The notes below the pieces were generated by a model. It searched no databases, was not told where the DNA came from, and saw nothing but the letters and a program-made list of their open reading frames with translations. From positions 62,001-126,000 of the forward strand of contig CBDAPE010000012.1 in assembly GCA_965198325.1 (NCBI GenBank): 64,000 nt of DNA, given 5' to 3'. Numbering within the stretch: the stretch's first letter is position 1; each line of letters begins with the position of its first letter. Source of the stretch: CBDAPE01 sp965198325 (lineage in GTDB: Bacteria; Pseudomonadota; Alphaproteobacteria; UBA828; JAPUJA01). Position numbers and translations under genes: made by a program. Positions 46,115 through 54,411 of the stretch are shown here, one piece after another.

Positions 46115-46914
46115 TGAAAATAACGGTTCTCGGCTGTGGTTGGTCGAGCGGAGTTCCGATCGTCGGTTGCGATTGTCCCGTTTGTCTGTCGGATAATCCC
46201 CGCAACAAGCGGCGTCGGGCCTCGATCCTTGTCGAACACGAAGACACCACGGTGCTCGTGGATACCTCGCCGGACTTGCGCGCCCAACTCCTCGATGCCG
46301 CCGTCACCCGGTTGGACGGTGTGATCTACACTCACGCCCACGCCGACCACATGCACGGCCTGGACGATCTGCGGCCGATCAATTACGCGATGAAATCGGC
46401 CATTGACGTCTACGCCGATGCAGCCACGCTCAGGTCCCTGGATCACCGGTTCGGCTATGCGCTTCGCCCGGTCGATCCGGATCGGCCGTGGATTTCCCCG
46501 ACCCTGAAGCCCCATCTCATCGACGGCAGCTTCAAGGTCCGAAAGATCGAAGTCGTGACGTTCTATCAGGACCACGGCCATATGCCGACGCTCGGCCTGC
46601 GGTTTGGCGAGGCCGCATATTCGACGGACGCCCATGCGCTGGACGACACTGCATTTGCCGCTCTGGAAGGGGTCAGGCTCTGGATTGTCGACTGCATCAG
46701 TTATCGGCCCCACGGCACCCATTCCAACCTGGAACAGACCCTGCGCTGGATCGAACGCGTCAGACCGGAACTCGCCGTTCTTACCCACATGTCCCACGGT
46801 ATGGACTACGACACCCTGTTGACTGAATTACCTCCCAAGGTCGTGCCGGGCTACGATGGCATGAACCTCGACTTGAAAAACCTTTCTCAGAGCAGTGGGG
46901 AACACTCCTCATAA
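46114..46914 (+). CDS. metallo-beta-lactamase-fold hydrolase (PhnP-like)
   Basis: 266-residue MBL-fold enzyme usually found after tatD. N-terminal CDCPVCLSDNPRNKRRR-type segment (cysteines at about residues 24, 26, 29), DTSPDLRAQLLDA, metal motif THAHADHMHGLDDLRP and a late histidine in LTHMSHGMDYD. PhnP-type enzymes cleave cyclic phosphodiesters; the actual substrate here is unknown. Confidence 0.88.
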   Translation: MKITVLGCGWSSGVPIVGCDCPVCLSDNPRNKRRRASILVEHEDTTVLVDTSPDLRAQLLDAAVTRLDGVIYTHAHADHMHGLDDLRPINYAMKSAIDVYADAATLRSLDHRFGYALRPVDPDRPWISPTLKPHLIDGSFKVRKIEVVTFYQDHGHMPTLGLRFGEAAYSTDAHALDDTAFAALEGVRLWIVDCISYRPHGTHSNLEQTLRWIERVRPELAVLTHMSHGMDYDTLLTELPPKVVPGYDGMNLDLKNLSQSSGEHSS

Positions 46915-46983
46915 GATTATTCAAAAGACTCGCCCAACATATTGTATTGGCACGCGTATATGGTCAACTTGAAACCCTGTATA

Positions 46984-47015
46984 GAAAATACAATATTTTC
47001 CATAATATATATTAT
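46984..47015. repeat. AT-rich hairpin and palindrome upstream of mazG
   Basis: Within an AT-rich stretch (46916-47030), unlike the GC-rich surroundings. GAAAATA (46984-46990) pairs with TATTTTC (46994-47000), and ATAATATATATTAT (47002-47015) is a perfect 14-base palindrome. Function unknown; possibly part of an inserted element or a promoter region for mazG. Confidence 0.5.
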
Positions 47016-47109
47016 GCGATTATTAAACCTGTCCGGCGGGCCGTACTCGATCTGCAAATTCCGCGAGCCCCGCCGTCCCTCACGGAACCCCGAGAAAAGA
47101 GACCCATAA

Positions 47110-48038
47110 ATGACAACGATCGATCGCCTCCTCGAAATTATGGACCGGTTGCGGGATCCGGAAACCGGCTGCCCTTGGGATCGCAAGCAGGATTTTTCGA
47201 CAATCGCGCCCTATATACGATCGAAGAAGCTTACGAAGTCGCTGACGCCATCGCCCAGGATGACCTGGATGCCTTAAAAGACGAACTCGGCGATTTGCTG
47301 TTTCAGGTGGTGTTTCACGCGTGCATGGCCCGGGAACGTGGCGCTTTCGATTTCGATGCCGTCGCAAGCCACATCGCGGAGAAGATGATCCGGCGTCATC
47401 CGCACGTCTTCGGTACCGAGGACATCGAAGATGTGACCACCCAACCCACGCTTGACCCCATGGGCCCACAGGTCCCCCCCGCGCGCGCCGCCGCGTCGGC
47501 CTGTTGAGGGCACGCCGCGCGTCGCACGCGGGGCCCTCCCATGGACTACGGGGACAAGCCCGCAGCCGCCAAGCGGTCCCTTCTTACACCGCCACGGTCG
47601 TCCCTTTTTGCTCCGCCATTGACACGCGTCCGGGAAAGGCCGGAATCCAAGTCTTTTGGACGGGGTTCCGGCCGCCTTCCCCGCCCTGATTCGCGCTACC
47701 AAGCTTCAAAAACGGGCAGCGCGCATCGGCTTTGACTGGCCGGACACGGCGCCCGTTCTCGGCAAGATCGAGGAGGAAATCAGTGAACTGAGGGATGAAA
47801 TGGCCGCTCCGGAAGCCGATGCCGCCGCCTTGAAGACGAGCTGGGCGACCTTCTGTTCGCCGTGGTCAACCTCGCTCGGCACCTCGGTGTCGACCCGGAA
47901 AACGCTCTGCGCGGAACCAACGGCAAATTCGAGCATCGGTTCCGTCATATCGAAGCCCGCTTCGCCGGCGATGGACGCGATCCAGAGAAGGCAACCCTCG
48001 AAGAATTGGAGGCAGCCTGGGGGAGACCGCCAAACTGA
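47110..48038 (+). pseudogene. mazG: nucleoside triphosphate pyrophosphohydrolase, multiply disrupted
   Basis: MazG hydrolyses NTPs to NMPs. The start MTTIDRLLEIMDRLRDPETG and CPWDRKQDFSTIAPY are typical. A duplicated TA near 47210 breaks the frame; the next frame continues TIEEAYEVADAIAQDDLDAL, then KDELGDLLFQVVFHACMARE, then RRHPHVFGTEDIEDV. From about 47445 to 47650 the sequence is a GC-rich foldback in place of the normal linker. The second domain follows (TKLQKRAARIGFDWPD, then EEEISELRDEM), and one more frameshift near 47835 is needed to reach DELGDLLFAVVNLARHLGVD and the stop at 48038. At least three lesions: non-functional. Confidence 0.9.
47449..47556. repeat. GC-rich imperfect inverted repeat inside mazG
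   Basis: CTTGACCCCATGGG at the left is mirrored by CCCATGGACTACGGGGACAAG-like sequence at the right, with GC-rich inner arms (GCGCGCGCCGCCGCG against CGCCGCGCGTCGCACGCG). It accounts for most of the extra length in mazG. A REP- or MITE-like insertion is the likeliest reading. Confidence 0.5.
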
Positions 48039-48083
48039 TCGAGCGCAGCGCCTAGTCCCCTGCCCGCCTCTCGTCCGCGCCGT

Positions 48084-48953
48084 TCAGTCGTTCATGAGCA
48101 AATGTATCAGGCTTGACGTGTCGTAACGGCTTCCGCCCCGCGCCTGGACCTGGGCGTAGAACTGGTCGACCAGGGCGGCCACCGGCAAGCGCGCCGTGTT
48201 GCGCCGCGCCTCTTCGACGCAGATGTCGAGGTCCTTGCGCATCCAGTCCACGGGAAATCCGAACTCGAACTTGCCTTCGACCATGGTCCCGGCGCGATTG
48301 TCCATCTGCCAGGACTGGGCCGCTCCCTTCGAAATGGCATCGATCACCTTGTCCATGTCGAGACCTGCCTTCATTCCAAAATTCAAGGCCTCGGCAAGGC
48401 CCTGAACGAGGCCCGCAATGCAGATCTGGTTGACCATTTTCGTAAGCTGTCCGGCGCCGATGGCGCCGATCAGGCTGCAGGCTTTGGCGTAGGAATCGAT
48501 CACCGGAGAGACCCTGTCGAACACGGCTTCGTCGCCGCCGCACATTACGGTCAGCTGTCCGTTCTCCGCACCGGCCTGACCGCCCGAGACCGGCGCGTCG
48601 ATCACCTCGATCCCCCGCCCCTTGCCGATTTCCTCAAGTTCCCGGGCCACATTAGCGGACGCAGTCGTGTGATCGACAAATACACCGCCCTTTGCCAGCC
48701 CGGCAAAGACTCCTTCATCACCGAGCACGACGCTTCGGAGGTCGTCGTCGTTGCCCACGCACGCGAACGCAAATTCGGCGCCGTCCGCCGCTTCGCGCGG
48801 CGTACCGGCATGCGCGCCGCCGAATTCTCCAACCCATCTCTCGGCTTTGCTCGTGGTCCGGTTATAGACGGTTACGTCATGGCCGTTCTTGGTCAGATGG
48901 CCGGCCATGGGATAGCCCATTATTCCGAGCCCGATAAAGGCAACCTTCGTCAT
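48084..48953 (-). CDS. 3-hydroxyisobutyrate dehydrogenase-family NAD(P)-binding oxidoreductase
   Basis: Beta-hydroxyacid dehydrogenase. Rossmann motif FIGLGIMGYPMAGHL at residues 6-20, substrate motif DAPVSGGQAGAENGQL (about residues 118-133), and the catalytic lysine in GAGQLTKMVNQI (about 172). 289 residues. Could be 3-hydroxyisobutyrate dehydrogenase, tartronate semialdehyde reductase or a relative; neighbours do not decide. Confidence 0.9.
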   Translation of the reverse strand: MTKVAFIGLGIMGYPMAGHLTKNGHDVTVYNRTTSKAERWVGEFGGAHAGTPREAADGAEFAFACVGNDDDLRSVVLGDEGVFAGLAKGGVFVDHTTASANVARELEEIGKGRGIEVIDAPVSGGQAGAENGQLTVMCGGDEAVFDRVSPVIDSYAKACSLIGAIGAGQLTKMVNQICIAGLVQGLAEALNFGMKAGLDMDKVIDAISKGAAQSWQMDNRAGTMVEGKFEFGFPVDWMRKDLDICVEEARRNTARLPVAALVDQFYAQVQARGGSRYDTSSLIHLLMND

Positions 48954-49196
48954 CGTATCCCCGCTCTTTTCCGCTTCAAGTGCACCGCACGATTCGTCTT
49001 ACGCCCTCGCGCCAACCGGCGCACTCTAGCTGATTTTCCGACCCAAAACACGACATCGCACGATGCGCACGGTGGTCTGTTAGCAGTCTCGCTGTTTGGC
49101 TGCTAAAGCACTGAAATCATGTATTTTTAGTTGATTGGTAACTATTCGATCCGCATGCTTTCCGGGTGTGGGCATCCACGGCACTGCTGAGGAGAC

Positions 49197-49460
49197 ATGA
49201 CCAGCCTGGAACTTCAACTCCGCGGTTATCGACTCACAACGGCGGAAATTCTTTATCGTCTGCCCGATCATGCGAGCCTTTTACAAACCTACGTCTGGCA
49301 GGATCTCGACCTCGCACCGCGCTTTCCCGTCCTGAAAAAATTCCTCGATTTCTGGAAAGAAACCCTCGATGGCAAGCTCCATACCGTCCGGGTCGCTAGC
49401 GTGGATATGGTCAAGCCCTGCAAAGTGACCTACGGCTCCTGCTCGCTCGCCTTGCACTGA
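49197..49460 (+). CDS. usg: Usg family protein
   Basis: Small 87-residue alphaproteobacterial protein of the Usg family, function not established. Typical segments LQLRGYRLTTAEILYRLPDH and LQTYVWQDLDLAPRFPVL are present. It ends just before a strong terminator and converges on groEL. Confidence 0.85.
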   Translation: MTSLELQLRGYRLTTAEILYRLPDHASLLQTYVWQDLDLAPRFPVLKKFLDFWKETLDGKLHTVRVASVDMVKPCKVTYGSCSLALH

Positions 49461-49476
49461 GGCAGGCACGAAAAGT

Positions 49477-49504
49477 AAGGGGCCGCCCTTACGAGCGGCC
49501 CCTT
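49477..49504. terminator. bidirectional terminator between usg and groEL
   Basis: Ten-base stem AAGGGGCCGC (49477-49486) / GCGGCCCCTT (49495-49504) with an eight-base loop, placed 16 bases after usg and 32 bases before the end of the convergent groEL. T residues follow on both strands. Confidence 0.85.
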
Positions 49505-49536
49505 GTGTTCTGATTTGAGCGTGTGGTCGGCAGGAG

Positions 49537-51180
49537 CTAGAAGCCCATTCCGCCCATATCGCCCATGTCCGGCGCGCCACCGGCTGCAGCCGGCTTGGGC
49601 TCGGGCTTCTCTGCGATCATCGCTTCGGTGGTGATCAGTAATCCCGCCACCGAGGCCGAATCTTCCAACGCGATGCGCACGACCTTTGTCGGGTCGATAA
49701 TGCCCGCCTTGATCATGTTCTTGTAATCCTCTTGCTGGGCGTCGAAGCCATAGTTGACGTCTTTGCTCTCCATCAACTTGCCGACGATCACCGAGCCGTC
49801 GAGCCCGGCATTATCCGCAATCAGGCGAGCCGGCCACTGGATCGCCCGGCGCACGATGTCGACGCCGACCTGCTGGTCGTCATCGGCCAGCTTGACCTTG
49901 CTGAGCGCCTTTGTGGCATGCAGCAGAGCCGCGCCGCCGCCGGCGACGATGCCCTCCTCCACGGCCGCACGGGTCGCATGCAGCGCGTCGTCGACCAGGT
50001 CCTTGCGCTCTTTGACCTCGATCTCGCTACTGCCGCCCACCGTGATCACGGCAACGCCGCCGGCGAGCTTCGCCAGCCGTTCCTGCAGCTTTTCACGGTC
50101 GTAATCCGAGGAGGTTTCCTCGATTTGCGCGCGGATCTGGTTGCAACGGCCCTGGATTTCGGTCTTCTTGCCGGCGCCGTCGACGATCATGGTGTTGTCC
50201 TTGTCGATGACCAGGCGCTTGGCGGTGCCCAGCATCTTGACCGTCACGTTCTCGAGTTTGATGCCGAGATCCTCGCTCACGACCTGACCGCCGGTCAGGA
50301 TGGCGATGTCCTCAAGCATGGCCTTGCGGCGGTCGCCGAAGCCCGGGGCCTTGACGGCCGCGACCTTCAGGCCACCGCGCAGCTTGTTCACCACGAGGGT
50401 GGCGAGGGCCTCGCCCTCCACGTCCTCGGCGATGATCAGCAGCGGCCGGCTCGACTGCACGATCGACTCGAGCAGCGGCAACATCGTCTGCATGCTTGAG
50501 AGTTTCTTCTCGTGGAGCAGGATATAGGGGTTTTCGAGCTCACAATTCATCTTTTCGACGTTGGTGATGAAGTACGGCGAGAGATAGCCACGATCGAACT
50601 GCATGCCTTCGACAACTTCGAGCTCGGTGTCGAGGCCTTTGGCCTCTTCGACCGTAATCACGCCCTCCTTGCCGACCTTCTGCATTGCATCGGCAATCAT
50701 GTCGCCGACGCTCGGGTCGTTGTTGGCAGCAATCGAGCCGACCTGGGCGATTTCCTCGCTGGTCGAAATCGGCTTGCTCCGCTTCTTGACGTCCTTGACG
50801 ACGACCTCGACCGCACGATCAACGCCGCGCTTCAGGTCCATCGGGTTCATGCCCGCGGCCACGGCTTTCACACCCCCGCGGACGATCGCCTGCGCCAGGA
50901 CTGTCGCTGTCGTGGTGCCGTCACCGGCCTCGTCGTTGGTCCGGCTCGCGACCTCGCGAACCATCTGCGCACCCATGTTCTCGAACTTGTCTTTAAGCTC
51001 GATCTCCTTGGCGACGGTCACGCCATCCTTGGTAATGCGCGGCGAGCCGAACGTCTTGTCGAGGACGACGTTTCGGCCTTTCGGGCCCAGCGTCACCTTG
51101 ACGGCGTCCGCCAGAATGTCGACGCCTTGCAGCATGCGCGTGCGCGCGTCGGCGGAAAACTTGATTTCTTTAGCAGCCAT
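49537..51180 (-). CDS. groL: chaperonin GroEL
   Basis: 60-kDa chaperonin that folds proteins with GroES. Family segments: VDILADAVKVTLGPKGRNVV, the ATP motif DGTTTATVLAQAI, KAPGFGDRRKAMLEDIAIL, and the Gly-Met-rich tail MGDMGGMGF. 547 residues. It follows groES by 12 bases in the groESL operon, under the CIRCE element upstream of groES. Confidence 0.98.
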   Translation of the reverse strand: MAAKEIKFSADARTRMLQGVDILADAVKVTLGPKGRNVVLDKTFGSPRITKDGVTVAKEIELKDKFENMGAQMVREVASRTNDEAGDGTTTATVLAQAIVRGGVKAVAAGMNPMDLKRGVDRAVEVVVKDVKKRSKPISTSEEIAQVGSIAANNDPSVGDMIADAMQKVGKEGVITVEEAKGLDTELEVVEGMQFDRGYLSPYFITNVEKMNCELENPYILLHEKKLSSMQTMLPLLESIVQSSRPLLIIAEDVEGEALATLVVNKLRGGLKVAAVKAPGFGDRRKAMLEDIAILTGGQVVSEDLGIKLENVTVKMLGTAKRLVIDKDNTMIVDGAGKKTEIQGRCNQIRAQIEETSSDYDREKLQERLAKLAGGVAVITVGGSSEIEVKERKDLVDDALHATRAAVEEGIVAGGGAALLHATKALSKVKLADDDQQVGVDIVRRAIQWPARLIADNAGLDGSVIVGKLMESKDVNYGFDAQQEDYKNMIKAGIIDPTKVVRIALEDSASVAGLLITTEAMIAEKPEPKPAAAGGAPDMGDMGGMGF

Positions 51181-51192
51181 CGGATCCGTTCC

Positions 51193-51480
51193 TTACCCAA
51201 TAATTCCCATGATGTCGGATTCCTTCATGATCAACAGCTCCTCGCCGTCGACCTTGACCTCGGTGCCCGACCATTTCCCAAATAGAATTCGGTTGCCCTT
51301 CTTGACGTCGAGCGGAGAAACTTTTCCGTCTTCGCCCCGGGTTCCCGCGCCGACGGCCATGATCTGGCCCTGACTCGGCTTTTCCTTCGCGGTGTCTGGA
51401 ATGATCACGCCGCCTGCGGTTCGCTCTTCGTCTTCGACGCGCCGAACCAAAACGCGGTCGTGAAGCGGTGTCAATTTCAT
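51193..51480 (-). CDS. groS: co-chaperonin GroES
   Basis: 10-kDa lid of the GroEL chamber. MKLTPLHDRVLVRRVEDEE at the start, the mobile-loop and roof regions GGVIIPDTAKEKP and ILFGKWSGTEVKVDGEE. ATG 51480 gives the normal 95 residues; five extra upstream codons in frame are not family-like. Confidence 0.97.
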   Translation of the reverse strand: MKLTPLHDRVLVRRVEDEERTAGGVIIPDTAKEKPSQGQIMAVGAGTRGEDGKVSPLDVKKGNRILFGKWSGTEVKVDGEELLIMKESDIMGIIG

Positions 51481-51527
51481 TCGGATGTCTCCCAACCTCT
51501 TGCAAACGGCCCGTTATGAGACGTTTG

Positions 51528-51554
51528 TTAGCACTCTCGTCCAGTGAGTGCCAG
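51528..51554. promoter_or_regulatory. CIRCE operator of groESL
   Basis: TTAGCACTC (51528-51536), nine bases, then GAGTGCCAG (51546-51554). The first arm is a perfect match to the CIRCE consensus and the second has two mismatches. It lies between the promoter and groES, where the repressor HrcA blocks transcription. Confidence 0.95.
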
Positions 51555-51555
51555 T

Positions 51556-51584
51556 TATATAGAGAGGCCCCGAATTCCTGTCAA
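51556..51584 (-). promoter_or_regulatory. groESL promoter
   Basis: On the minus strand TTGACA (51584-51579), 17 bases, TATATA (51561-51556), a near-consensus vegetative promoter whose start point falls in the CIRCE element. This fits HrcA-type repression. Confidence 0.85.
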
Positions 51585-51751
51585 GACGCTGATTTCAAAA
51601 GCAGAGAATCCGCATTACGCGGATGTCCGGAGCGCGGCGGCATTACCGGGCGAGGCTTGCCTCCGATCCCCGTAAAGCCGATCGAAACGCGCCGAATTCT
51701 CAGGGTCCAACCGCTAGCGAACCCGTCGCCGTCGGCCCCGACGCCTTGAAT

Positions 51752-52219
51752 TCAATACCCCTTGAAGAGACTGTACCCGTCGTGGTTGAACAGGATCACG
51801 TCGTAGGAATCCTGCAGCCCCTCCTGTTCCATGCCTGGAGACCCGACTGGCATCCCGGGTACCGCCAATCCTACGGCATGGGGCCGTTCGGACAACAGAC
51901 GCCGTATATCATTCGCCGGTACATGTCCTTCGATCACATAGCCCCCGATCGTTGCTGTGTGGCAACCGTGAAGAGCGGCCGGCACGTCGAGCAGCGCTTT
52001 CACCGCATCCAGGTTGTCCTGCTCATGGACCGTCACCGTAAAGCCGTTGATCCGAAGATGATCGGCCCAGGCATCGCAGCAGCCGCATCCGGGCGCCTTA
52101 TAAACCATTATATCCGCGGCATGGCCCGGAGAGTCCGCAACCACGGTCAAACCGGTTGCCACCAACGCGACCGCGACGATGAACGTACGGACTCGTCTGC
52201 TGTGCCGATTTCGTCTCAC
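51752..52219 (-). CDS. DUF411 domain protein (putative metal-binding, exported)
   Basis: 155-residue protein with an N-terminal signal (RTFIVAVALVATGLTVVADS) and a DUF411 domain: MVYKAPGCGCCDAWADHLR with the C-x-C-C cysteine motif, LDVPAALHGCHTATIGGYVI and EGHVPANDIRRLL. DUF411 proteins are often found near copper and other metal-resistance genes. Next to a truncated CDF transporter and MerR, which suggests a former metal-resistance island. Confidence 0.85.
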   Translation of the reverse strand: MRRNRHSRRVRTFIVAVALVATGLTVVADSPGHAADIMVYKAPGCGCCDAWADHLRINGFTVTVHEQDNLDAVKALLDVPAALHGCHTATIGGYVIEGHVPANDIRRLLSERPHAVGLAVPGMPVGSPGMEQEGLQDSYDVILFNHDGYSLFKGY

Positions 52220-52240
52220 GCCAGTGTCTCCCCGATGTGT

Positions 52241-52480
52241 TTATTGACGACCGACGCCACGTTTGCCAGCCGCCGGAACTCTCGTCTCGATGGCTCGGCG
52301 TTCGCGCACTGCCTGACGAGTGATTTGCAGCGACGACCAGAGGAACAGCCCCGCCACTATAGCCGCAACGATTAGGTCCGGCCATGCGGTCCTTGTGAGC
52401 CAGACTGCAAGCGCCGCCAGCAACACGGCAACATTGCCGATGGCGTCGTTCCGACTGCAAAGCCAGACGGAGCGAACGAT
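52241..52480 (-). pseudogene. cation diffusion facilitator transporter, C-terminal fragment
   Basis: On the minus strand RSVWLCSRNDAIGNVAVLLA, then RTAWPDLIVAAIVAGLFLWS and SLQITRQAVRERR match the end of a Co/Zn/Cd CDF exporter. Everything before that segment is missing: the homology begins directly next to the MerR-type operator. The C-terminus is complete to the stop at 52241. Confidence 0.82.
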
Positions 52481-52482
52481 CG

Positions 52483-52503
52483 CTACCGTTACTGTAGCTT
52501 CAA
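52483..52503 (-). promoter_or_regulatory. MerR-type operator and -35 box of the truncated transporter
   Basis: CTACCGTTACTGTAG (52483-52497) is a 15-base palindrome with one mismatch, next to TTGAAG (minus strand, 52503-52498). A palindrome directly after a -35 box, divergent from a merR-like gene, is how MerR-family metal sensors arrange their target promoters. Confidence 0.55.
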
Positions 52504-52519
52504 GGATCAAAATGTTTCG

Positions 52520-52640
52520 ATGCAAAATCTTGTGGCTATCGGTCGTACGGCTGACGCGACGGGATGTAAAATTCAGACGATCCGTTATTACGAGCAAAAC
52601 GGGTTGCTTCACAAAGCGCGCCGGTCGCCCGAATGGAACA
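52520..52640 (+). pseudogene. MerR-family regulator, N-terminal fragment
   Basis: MQNLVAIGRTADATGCKIQT followed by IRYYEQNGLLHKARRSP is the winged-helix start of a MerR-type metal regulator. After about 38 residues the similarity is lost and the sequence passes into the end of the opposite hflX gene. The effector-binding part is missing. Confidence 0.8.
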
Positions 52641-52646
52641 AGATTT

Positions 52647-53852
52647 CTAGCTCGCTGGGCGAAGCGCCACGTGGCCCTCGGGCACCGGTTGCTTGCAATC
52701 TCCGTATAGATGCTCGAAACGCGCCGATTCCTTAGCGTCCAGCATCACCCGCAGGAATGCACTCTCGCCGTCATCCAAGCGGTCGAGCACCTCGCCATGT
52801 TCATAAAGCCAGGCGATGGCAGCGCCGTTTTCGGTCCCCAAACAGACGTCCTCGATCTTGCGCGTTTCCGATAGCCGGCCTTCGATCAGCTGCAACAGGG
52901 CCCCGAACCCCTCCCCCGTCTTCGCGGATATCGCTTCTTGATCTGCCTTCCGGTCGGTCTGGCCGTGAATTCGCAGCCGCGTCTCGCCATCCAGTCGATC
53001 GATCTTGTTCAGCGCTTCGATAATAAGTCCCCGGTCGACCGTCTCGCCCAAATCCAGATCGCGCAGCACATCGAGGACATCGCGACGTTGAACATCGCTG
53101 TCGGGATGCGAAACGTCGCGGACATGGATCAATAAATCCGCCTCGACGACCTCCTCCAGCGTCGCGCGAAACGCAGCCACCAGTTCGGTCGGCAGGTCGG
53201 AGATGAAACCCACGGTATCGGACAAGATGATGCGTTGACCCGAGGCCAGGGTCACACCCCGCATGGTCGGATCGAGGGTTGCGAAGAGCTGGTTCTCCGC
53301 CAGGATGTCCGACCCCGTCAGGCGATTGAAAAGTGTCGATTTACCGGCATTCGTATAACCGACCAGGGCAACCAACGGATACGGCACACGGCGGCGGGCG
53401 ATGCGGTGCAAGCCCCGGGTTCGTTTGACCTGCTCAAGTTCTCGTTTGATCCGGGTGATCCGCTCGGCGATTTGACGGCGATCCGCCTCGATTTGGGATT
53501 CGCCGGGGCCGCCCAGAAAGCCGTAACCGCCGCGCTGACGCTCCAGATGGGTCCAGGACCGGACAAGTCGGCTTCGCTGATAGGTGAGTGCCGCCAGTTC
53601 CACCTGCAACCGGCCCTCCCGGGTACGAGCGCGTTCGCCGAATATTTCGAGGATCAATGCTGTCCGGTCGATGACTTTGCAATTCCAGGCTTTCTCCAGA
53701 TTACGCTGCTGGACCGGCGAGAGCGGTGCGTCGACGACCGCGACGAGGATATCAAGCTCGGCGATTGTCTCGGCGAGCTCGGTCACCCGGCCCGATCCCA
53801 GATACGTCGCAGGACGAGGTGCTTTTAGGGGCACGGTCGTCGTGTGAACCAC
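52647..53852 (-). CDS. hflX: GTPase HflX
   Basis: Ribosome-associated GTPase that splits stalled or stressed ribosomes. P-loop GYTNAGKSTLFNRLTG, G3 in ILSDTVGFISDLP, G4 in EALNKIDRL, and the HflX domain segment RSWTHLERQRGGYGFLGGPG. The first ATG/GTG/TTG-type start is GTG 53852 (401 residues), but the same frame upstream reads PDARLGEAVGLATAIYLDVV, typical HflX sequence. The real start is therefore probably upstream, perhaps CTG 54014 overlapping the hfq stop. The last 20 residues are atypical where the gene meets the merR fragment. Confidence 0.93.
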   Translation of the reverse strand: MVHTTTVPLKAPRPATYLGSGRVTELAETIAELDILVAVVDAPLSPVQQRNLEKAWNCKVIDRTALILEIFGERARTREGRLQVELAALTYQRSRLVRSWTHLERQRGGYGFLGGPGESQIEADRRQIAERITRIKRELEQVKRTRGLHRIARRRVPYPLVALVGYTNAGKSTLFNRLTGSDILAENQLFATLDPTMRGVTLASGQRIILSDTVGFISDLPTELVAAFRATLEEVVEADLLIHVRDVSHPDSDVQRRDVLDVLRDLDLGETVDRGLIIEALNKIDRLDGETRLRIHGQTDRKADQEAISAKTGEGFGALLQLIEGRLSETRKIEDVCLGTENGAAIAWLYEHGEVLDRLDDGESAFLRVMLDAKESARFEHLYGDCKQPVPEGHVALRPAS

Positions 53853-54006
53853 ATCGAGGTAGATGGCAGTCGCCAGCCCGACGGCCTCTCCGAGACGCGC
53901 ATCGGGCGCCCGGGCATGGCTGGCGGCGGACTTGAAAACGGGAAGAATGACAGCGGCGCGGACCGCCGTTACGGCGCCGTCCCCGTCAGGCGCCGAACGG
54001 AAAGCT

Positions 54007-54261
54007 TCAGTCAGCGCCGTCCTCTTCCTTGTTCGGATCGAACAGCTGAATCGTCTGAGCTGGCATCACTGTCGAGATCGCATGCTTATAGACGAGCTGC
54101 ACGTGGGCATCTCGGCGAAGCAGCACAGAGAAATTGTCAAACCAGCTTATAACGCCTTGAAGTTTAACGCCATTTACCAAGAAGACCGTTACGGGCAGCT
54201 TGTTCTTTCGGACATGATTCAGGAATACGTCCTGCACGTTTTGTGATTTTTCCGTGGCCAT
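54007..54261 (-). CDS. hfq: RNA-binding protein Hfq
   Basis: Sm-like hexameric RNA chaperone that pairs small RNAs with mRNAs. Sm1 region LNHVRKNKLPVTVFLVNGVK and Sm2 region VYKHAISTVMPAQTIQL are both present. 84 residues. hflX follows in the conserved hfq-hflX order. Confidence 0.97.
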   Translation of the reverse strand: MATEKSQNVQDVFLNHVRKNKLPVTVFLVNGVKLQGVISWFDNFSVLLRRDAHVQLVYKHAISTVMPAQTIQLFDPNKEEDGAD

Positions 54262-54411
54262 CAGTCCAACCCCATTTTTCTATTTTCAGTTTTCCCAGAC
54301 CGGTCATGGCCGATCGCGCGGGGGTCACGCTTGCGTGGCAGCGCAAATCGCCACACCTTACCCTTGAGTATAGGGCCTATTTTACGATGTTAAAGGGATA
54401 GGCAGCCGAAT

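Noticed and set aside
49732..51373. Long plus-strand frames opposite groEL
   Set aside because: Shadows of groEL; composition typical of antisense frames, no promoter or family motif.
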